From BPIH01 sp042408535 (lineage in GTDB: Bacteria; Chloroflexota; Limnocylindria; Limnocylindrales; CSP1-4), in the NCBI GenBank assembly GCA_042408535.1, contig JBHORA010000039.1:3715-67714 (forward strand): a stretch of 64,000 nt of DNA, read 5' to 3'. The position numbers and the translations under genes are program-made. The notes beneath the pieces were generated by a model. The model was not told the DNA's origin and did no database searches. It saw only the letters and a list, made by a program, of their open reading frames with translations. Shown here one piece after another: positions 59,100-64,000 of this stretch (position 1 is its first letter; every line of letters begins with the position of its first letter).

Positions 59100-60932
59100 G
59101 TGGCCATCGAGCCGCAGGAGTTTCTCGTCCAACCCGTGGACGCCTCCTGGCTCCAGTGCAACATCGAGTGCCAGGAAGGCTGCCCGGTGGGGACGAACTG
59201 CCGGGGCTACCTGAACCTCGCCGCCGAAGGGCGGTTCGAGGAGGGCTACATCCTGTCCCGCGAGCCGAACCCCGTCGCGGCGATGTGCGCCTACGTCTGC
59301 TCGGCACCCTGCGAGCGGGCCTGCCGGCGGGGCGACATCGACCGGCCCCTCGCCATCCGGGCCATGAAGCGCTTCCTCGTCGAGTGGCACGCCGCCTCGG
59401 GGATCCCCGACGTCATGCCCGACATCACGCCCCGCCCCGAACGGGTCGCCGTCATCGGCGCCGGCCCGGCCGGTCTCTCGGTCGCCCGCGAGCTCGCCGT
59501 CAAGGGCTACCAGGTGACCGTCTACGACGCCCTCCCGTACGGCGGCGGGACGATGCTCATCGGCGTGCCCGCCTTCCGCTTGCCGCGCGAGGCGATCGAG
59601 ATGGACGTCCGCCTCGTCGAGCGGCTCGGAGTCCGCTTCGTCTACAACACGACCGTCGGCGTCGACGTCGCCTTCGAGGACCTCCAGGCCGAGTACGATG
59701 CCATCGCCATCTGCGCCGGGGCGATGAACCCCGTCGTCCTCGACGTGCCGGGGGCCGACCTCGAGGGGGTCGAGTACGGCGTCGACTTCATGCGGAAGGC
59801 GAACCTCGGCGAGCCCCTCAGCGTCGGTCGCGACGTCGTCGTCATCGGTGGCGGCTACACGGCGATGGACTGCTCGCGGACGAGCCTCCGCTACGGTGCC
59901 GAGCGGGTCTCCATCGTCTACCGCCGGACCCGCTCGGAGCTCGTCGTCGACGAGGAAGAGCTCGGCGAGACCGAGCGCGAGGGGGTCCGCATGGAGTTCC
60001 TCGCCAGCCCCCTCGAGATCATCGGCGAGAACGGGCGGGTCAAGGCGGTCCGCTTTATCCGGAACAGGCTCGGCGAACCCGATGCCTCGGGCCGCCGCTC
60101 CCCGATCCCGATCCCGGGCTCCGAGTTCGTCATCCCGGCCGACACCGTCATTCCAGCCGTTGGTCAGGCAGCCGACCTCTCCTTCTTGCCGGCCGAGACG
60201 AACTTCGAGATCGGCCGCGGCCGGATCCGGGTCGACCCGGCCACGTACGCCACGAACGTCCGTGGCGTCTTCGCCTGCGGCGACTTCGTGACCGGCCCGA
60301 CGACGCTCATCGAGGCTGCCGGCCACGGCAAGAAGTGCGCCTACGCCATCGACCGCTACCTCTCCGGCCGAACGGAGGTGACGGTCACTCCGGAGGTGAA
60401 GATCACGAGCTCGTGGCGCCACGAGATGCCCGAGTTCTACGACGTCCTGCCTCGCCAGCACGTCCCGATGGCCCCCCTCGCCGAGCGGTTCCCGTCGGCC
60501 GAGCCGGCGGTGAACTTCACGACCCCGGTCGAGCTCGGCTACACGACGACGCAGGCCGTCGCCGAGGCGACTCGCTGCCTCATGTGCAACTACAACATCT
60601 GGTTCGACCCCTTCCGGTGCGTCCTCTGCGGGGCCTGTGCCGACGTCTGCCCCGAGGGCGTCATCCACATGGTCGACATCAACCAGCTCAAGAGCGAGGG
60701 CTACCTGCCCGAGCTCGAGGAGGCCTACGGCTGGGAGAACGGGGCAGCCATGGTTCTCGACGAGGAGCGCTGCATCCGCTGCGCCCTCTGCGTGAAGCGC
60801 TGCCCCTTCGACGCCATTACCATGGAGCGGTTCGAGCTCCAAGAAGTTTCAAGCGACGGCCGACTCTACAAGGAGTCGTACCGTGACGGTCAGCTTGCCG
60901 GTCTCGCCGGCGTGGCAGGAGGAGCGCGGTGA
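59100..60932 (+). CDS. GltD-like FAD oxidoreductase with C-terminal ferredoxin domain
   Basis: 610 residues, GTG start at 59100. N-terminal Fe-S domain: CNIECQEGCPVGTNCRGY and CAYVCSAPCERACRRGDIDRP. FAD site VAVIGAGPAGLSVARELAV, NAD(P)H site VVIGGGYTAMDCSRTSLR, and the second FAD contact GVFACGDFVTGP. The C-terminal part has two 4Fe-4S motifs, CVLCGACADVCPEG and CIRCALCVKRCPFDAI. The first 450 residues match the small subunit of glutamate synthase and related pyridine-nucleotide oxidoreductases. Its stop overlaps the cytochrome b start (GTGA), so it is part of the quinol-oxidase-type operon and may feed electrons from NAD(P)H or ferredoxin into it. Confidence 0.9.
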   Translation: MAIEPQEFLVQPVDASWLQCNIECQEGCPVGTNCRGYLNLAAEGRFEEGYILSREPNPVAAMCAYVCSAPCERACRRGDIDRPLAIRAMKRFLVEWHAASGIPDVMPDITPRPERVAVIGAGPAGLSVARELAVKGYQVTVYDALPYGGGTMLIGVPAFRLPREAIEMDVRLVERLGVRFVYNTTVGVDVAFEDLQAEYDAIAICAGAMNPVVLDVPGADLEGVEYGVDFMRKANLGEPLSVGRDVVVIGGGYTAMDCSRTSLRYGAERVSIVYRRTRSELVVDEEELGETEREGVRMEFLASPLEIIGENGRVKAVRFIRNRLGEPDASGRRSPIPIPGSEFVIPADTVIPAVGQAADLSFLPAETNFEIGRGRIRVDPATYATNVRGVFACGDFVTGPTTLIEAAGHGKKCAYAIDRYLSGRTEVTVTPEVKITSSWRHEMPEFYDVLPRQHVPMAPLAERFPSAEPAVNFTTPVELGYTTTQAVAEATRCLMCNYNIWFDPFRCVLCGACADVCPEGVIHMVDINQLKSEGYLPELEEAYGWENGAAMVLDEERCIRCALCVKRCPFDAITMERFELQEVSSDGRLYKESYRDGQLAGLAGVAGGAR

Positions 60933-61657
60933 GTTTCCTCGAGCGGGTGGATCAGACCATTCGCCGGAGCGCCGTCTGGCGCTCGTTGTTCCGCCAGCCG
61001 TACCCGAACGACGAGCGGTCGCGGGCCTACGCGGTGATGAACAACGTCTTCCTCCACATCCACCCGGTCCGCGTCCGCCAGCACGCCGTGAAGTTCGCCT
61101 ACACCTTCTGCCTCGGTGGGCTGAGCTTCTTCCTCTTCCTCGTCCTGACCGTGACGGGCGTCTACCTCATGTTCTATTACGTCCCCTCGGCGACGCAGGC
61201 GTACTCGAACATCCTCGCCATCCAGAGCGAAGTGACCTTCGGGCTCCTGACCCGGAACATCCACCGCTGGGGCGCCCACCTCATGGTCTTCTTCGTCTTC
61301 CTTCACATGATGCGGGTCTTCTACCATGGCGCCTACAAGCCGCCCCGCGAGTTCAACTGGGTCGTCGGGGTCGTCCTCCTCTTCCTGACGATCATGCTCA
61401 GCTTCACCGGCTACCTCCTGCCGTGGGACCAGATCGCCTACTGGGCGATCACGATCGGGACGAACATGGGCGGCTACGCACCGCTCTTCAACACGCCGGC
61501 CAAGCTCATCCTCCTCGGCGGCATCGAGGTCGGGCAGAACACGCTCCTCCGCTTCTACGTCCTCCACATCATGGTCTTCCCGCTCCTGGCGGCGATCTTC
61601 CTGGCCGTCCACTTCTGGCGGATCCGGAAGGATGGCGGGATCTCCGGCCCGCTATGA
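60929..61657 (+). CDS. Cytochrome b6 (N-terminal half of cytochrome b)
   Basis: 242 residues, GTG start overlapping the previous stop. Four membrane helices. The haem ligands: helix B IHRWGAHLMVFFVFLHMM (His-x13-His) and helix D LHIMVFPLLAAIFLAVHFW (His-x14-His). The x14 spacing in helix D is the b6 type. It is a split cytochrome b, as in b6f and Bacillus/actinobacterial-type complexes. Quinol oxidation site is shared with subunit IV downstream. No N-terminal signal; residues 1-35 are cytosolic. Confidence 0.93.
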   Translation: MSFLERVDQTIRRSAVWRSLFRQPYPNDERSRAYAVMNNVFLHIHPVRVRQHAVKFAYTFCLGGLSFFLFLVLTVTGVYLMFYYVPSATQAYSNILAIQSEVTFGLLTRNIHRWGAHLMVFFVFLHMMRVFYHGAYKPPREFNWVVGVVLLFLTIMLSFTGYLLPWDQIAYWAITIGTNMGGYAPLFNTPAKLILLGGIEVGQNTLLRFYVLHIMVFPLLAAIFLAVHFWRIRKDGGISGPL

Positions 61658-61751
61658 GCCACCGAAGCGGAGCGCAGCCGCAGCCTCGCCGCCGAAGCCG
61701 ATGACGAAGAGCGATCGAGCACCGAACCGATGATCCAGGTGAGCGCCCACC

Positions 61752-62354
61752 ATGGCTGAAACGTCTACCCCGCCCGAGCGCCGGGTCGTCCTGCCCGTCG
61801 ATCCGACCCGTCGGACCGAGATCGACAAGCAGCGGGTCCCCATGTCGGCCCGCCCCTACCGCCTCCTTGCCCTCGTCAAGCAGGATGCCGTCGTCCGGGT
61901 CCAGAAGGAGCCCGACGACACGGTCATGACATGGCCGCACCTCCTGGCGATCGAGTTCCTGGCGGCGGCGATGATGAGCATCTTCCTCCTCCTCATGGGC
62001 CTCTTCGTGAACGCCCCGCTCGAGGAGCTCGCCAACGGGAACGTCACCCCGGCCGTCGCCAAGGCACCCTGGTACTTCCTCGGTCTCCAGGAGCTCCTCG
62101 CCTACTTCCACCCGACCGTCGCTGGCGTCCTCGTCCCGACCTTTGTCCTCGTCGGGGCGGCGGTCATCCCGTACGTCGATCGGGGCAACCCGACGGCGAC
62201 CCGGCCGTCGGAGCGCAAGACGGCGGTCGTCCTCTTCAGCCTCTTCTGCATCCTCGGCCTCGTCTTGACCTTCGTCGGCATCTTCTTCCGGGGCCCTGGT
62301 TACGGGTTCGCCATCCCGTACGTGAACACCCCCGGCCTCCATTTCGCTCTCTGA
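61752..62354 (+). CDS. Cytochrome bc complex subunit IV (C-terminal cytochrome b)
   Basis: 200 residues. After a 58-residue cytosolic head, three helices: TWPHLLAIEFLAAAMMSIFL, the region after PWYFLGLQELLAYFHPTVAG (the quinol-site P-W-Y motif, comparable to PEWY), and TAVVLFSLFCILGLVLTFVG. This is the missing half of the split cytochrome b upstream (61657-61752 gap of 94 bases). The family is PetD-like/QcrC-type C-terminal domain. Ends GLHFAL. It works with the Rieske protein that follows. Confidence 0.9.
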   Translation: MAETSTPPERRVVLPVDPTRRTEIDKQRVPMSARPYRLLALVKQDAVVRVQKEPDDTVMTWPHLLAIEFLAAAMMSIFLLLMGLFVNAPLEELANGNVTPAVAKAPWYFLGLQELLAYFHPTVAGVLVPTFVLVGAAVIPYVDRGNPTATRPSERKTAVVLFSLFCILGLVLTFVGIFFRGPGYGFAIPYVNTPGLHFAL

Positions 62355-62385
62355 GCGCGATCCGATCCGAGCACCGACCGAACTG

Positions 62386-63063
62386 ATGAGCAACTACCAC
62401 GTCGAGCCAGCCCACCGCCCGCAGGCGTTGAGCACCCAAGCCCTCAAGGCCCTCCGGCGAGAGCCCGTCGAGGGCATGTCCCGCCGCCAGCTCCTCCGGC
62501 TCTCCCTCGGGGCGGGCATGCTCCTCTGGCTGACCGAGGTGACGGCCGGCACGATCGGCTTCATCTGGCCGGCCCTCCGGAGCGGCTTCGGGGCGAAGAT
62601 CCGGATCGGGACCTTCGACGACGTCAAGCTCGCCAACGCGAACCTGCCCATCGCCGACGGCTTCCCAGCCTACTTCTCCGAGGCGCGCGCCTTCGTCGTC
62701 CTCGTCGATCCCTCGCGTCAGGAGTTTTTGCCCGGCGAGGACCGGACCGGCGATGGGACGGCGCTCAACGTGCGAGCCCTCTATCAGCGCTGCCCGCACC
62801 TCGGCTGCAAGCCGAACCCGTGCCTGAAGAACTTCTGGCTCGAGTGCCCCTGCCACGGCTCCCGGTACGACCGCCTCGGGATCAAGGCGGCGGGCGCCCA
62901 GTACGGGCCGGCACCGCGGAGCATGGACCGCTTCGCCATCGAGGTCGACCAATCCGGGGTCCTCACCATCGACACGTCGAGGATCACCCTCGGCCCGCTG
63001 CCGATCGCCGTCGGCCAGCCGGGCATCATCCCGCCGAAGTCGCCGACGGGCTGCATCGACTGA
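62386..63063 (+). CDS. Rieske iron-sulfur protein
   Basis: 225 residues. N-terminal cytosolic stretch with MSRRQLLRLSLGAGMLLWLT, a Tat-like or anchor helix, then the Rieske domain with the 2Fe-2S ligands in RCPHLGCKPNPCLKNF and ECPCHGSRYD (C-x-H ... C-x-x-H). The cluster sequence also has the structural cysteines. It receives an electron from quinol and passes it to cytochrome c. It follows subunit IV by 31 bases. Confidence 0.93.
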   Translation: MSNYHVEPAHRPQALSTQALKALRREPVEGMSRRQLLRLSLGAGMLLWLTEVTAGTIGFIWPALRSGFGAKIRIGTFDDVKLANANLPIADGFPAYFSEARAFVVLVDPSRQEFLPGEDRTGDGTALNVRALYQRCPHLGCKPNPCLKNFWLECPCHGSRYDRLGIKAAGAQYGPAPRSMDRFAIEVDQSGVLTIDTSRITLGPLPIAVGQPGIIPPKSPTGCID

Positions 63064-63094
63064 GCCAGCGACGAGATCCGACGCGAGGAGACCA

Positions 63095-64000
63095 GTGACC
63101 GACCAGCCTGACCGCGGGCCGGCGTCGCGCCTGCCCGTCCCTCGGCCGCCAGGAGCGGCGGCCTCGCCGGAACGCTTCGCCGCCCCGCCATCCGCCCGCC
63201 GCTTCGGCCTGACCCCGGAACGGGCGGCCCAGATCGTCCGTCAGTCCTCGAGCGCTCGCTTCGTCGGCTTCCTCGCTGTCGGGGTCGTCGTCCTCTTCGT
63301 CATCGTCTACTACTTCTACGAGCTCGGCTTTCCGGGCGGCCTCATCGAGAGCCGGCTGGCGGCCGAGACCGAGGCCCAGCAGGTGACGGCCGTCGAGCGG
63401 GGCTACAACATCTACGAGGCGAACTGCGCTCGCTGCCATGGGGCGAACGGGGAGGGCGGCATCGGCCCGAAGCTGAACGACCAGAGCAAGCTCTTCTGGC
63501 ACCTCCGCCCGGACTACCTCCGAAACGTCCTCGAGGTCGGCGGTCGGTACGTCTGTGGCGACCCGAACAGCCTCATGCCAATCTGGTCCGACCGGAACGG
63601 AGGCCCCCTCAACTACAAGGCGATCGAAGATCTCATCGCCTTCCTCCGGGCGACGAACGAGCGCCAGTACACGGTCCGGGACCCCGAGCTCTTCGAGCCG
63701 GTCATCGATCCGGCGACGGGGAAGCCGAAGACCTTCACCGGTTGGCGGGACCCGAACTGGAAGCCCGAGCCCGGGGCAACGCCCTACCCGGCCTGCTGGA
63801 AAGACGAGTTCACGAAGCCGGCCAGCTCTCCGCCTGCCTCCCCGGGGGCCTCACCGTCTCCGGCTGCCTCGCCCGGCGCCTCACCGTCGACGCCGGCCGC
63901 CTCCCCCGGGGCCTCGCCCTCCGGAGCGACCGGGGTCGTCCTGGAGCTGAGCGCCCAGAACATCGCCTTCGATGTCAGCGAGCTCCGGGCTCCGGCGAAC
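63095..64000 (+). CDS. Cytochrome c with C-terminal cupredoxin-like start (truncated by window)
   Basis: 302 codons to the window edge; no stop seen. GTG start at 63095 (GAGGAG eight bases before). One membrane helix (about 52-75: RFVGFLAVGVVVLFVIVYYF), then a haem-c motif YEANCARCHGANGEGG with the axial Met in SLMPIWSDR. After a Ser/Pro-rich linker (about 250-280) comes VVLELSAQNIAFDVSELRAP, which looks like the first strand of a cupredoxin domain. So one protein may hold a haem and a copper site. Its place after Rieske fits electron transfer from the bc complex to a terminal oxidase. Confidence 0.85.
   Translation, partial: MTDQPDRGPASRLPVPRPPGAAASPERFAAPPSARRFGLTPERAAQIVRQSSSARFVGFLAVGVVVLFVIVYYFYELGFPGGLIESRLAAETEAQQVTAVERGYNIYEANCARCHGANGEGGIGPKLNDQSKLFWHLRPDYLRNVLEVGGRYVCGDPNSLMPIWSDRNGGPLNYKAIEDLIAFLRATNERQYTVRDPELFEPVIDPATGKPKTFTGWRDPNWKPEPGATPYPACWKDEFTKPASSPPASPGASPSPAASPGASPSTPAASPGASPSGATGVVLELSAQNIAFDVSELRAPAN

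Overview
The window is very GC-rich, almost fully coding and strongly strand-symmetric. Gene content (split cytochrome b6/subunit IV operon with a GltD-like flavoprotein, WYL regulators, an AMMECR1 protein, an ECF vitamin-type transporter, MoxR/DUF58/DUF4129 genes, many GTG starts, Thr/Ala/Pro-rich secreted proteins) suggests a free-living, aerobically respiring bacterium of the Chloroflexota (Limnocylindria/Ellin6529-like) or a similar high-GC phylum. That placement is inference; there is no rRNA or marker gene to settle it.

Layout. (1) 108-11034 looks like a decayed integrative element. The last 17 bases of a tRNA-Pro(CGG) gene (11019-11095, minus) are repeated exactly at 108-124. The DNA between holds a VapBC pair, two ECF sigma loci (one fused to a zinc-finger anti-sigma domain) and many broken genes (phosphoesterase, VanZ, DUF4143, PIN, a secreted protein). 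No integrase was found. (2) 11.2-14.2 kb: a truncated MFS gene, a lipoprotein and an OmpR-type two-component system. (3) 14.5-24.2 kb: two fluoride-riboswitch-like elements, 5.2 kb apart. The first precedes MoxR-DUF58-DUF4129-MFS. The second precedes a CPA2 cation/proton antiporter, a protein with four CxxC/CxxH modules, and a pyrophosphatase-derived protein that has lost its catalytic aspartates and is fused to a PH-like domain. Fluoride inhibits pyrophosphatase, so this is the best candidate here for an undescribed system. (4) 24.3-28.7 kb: glyoxylate shunt (malate synthase, isocitrate lyase) with a divergent LysR regulator that is frameshifted, and a perfect palindrome between them. (5) 28.6-35.9 kb: WYL regulators, AMMECR1-HPr pair, an HD hydrolase and repeat-rich intergenic DNA. 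(6) 36-39.9 kb: a three-gene ABC/FtsX-type export cassette. (7) 40.8-45.1 kb: SAM hydroxide adenosyltransferase plus a complete ECF transporter (fused A/A', S, T). (8) 45.1-52 kb: a C26 amidotransferase, a LysM polysaccharide deacetylase, an HTH-GAF-GGDEF protein and two membrane proteins. (9) 52.3-56.6 kb: housekeeping genes: prolyl-tRNA editing, HAD phosphatase, thiamine pyrophosphokinase, peroxiredoxin and a PIG-L deacetylase. (10) 56.7-64 kb: a coiled-coil protein, a 20/23-base tandem array, and the respiratory operon GltD-like/ferredoxin, cytochrome b6, subunit IV, Rieske and cytochrome c-cupredoxin (cut by the window end).

In-frame minisatellites (12, 15 and 18 base units) recur inside otherwise ordinary genes, as a general feature of this genome.
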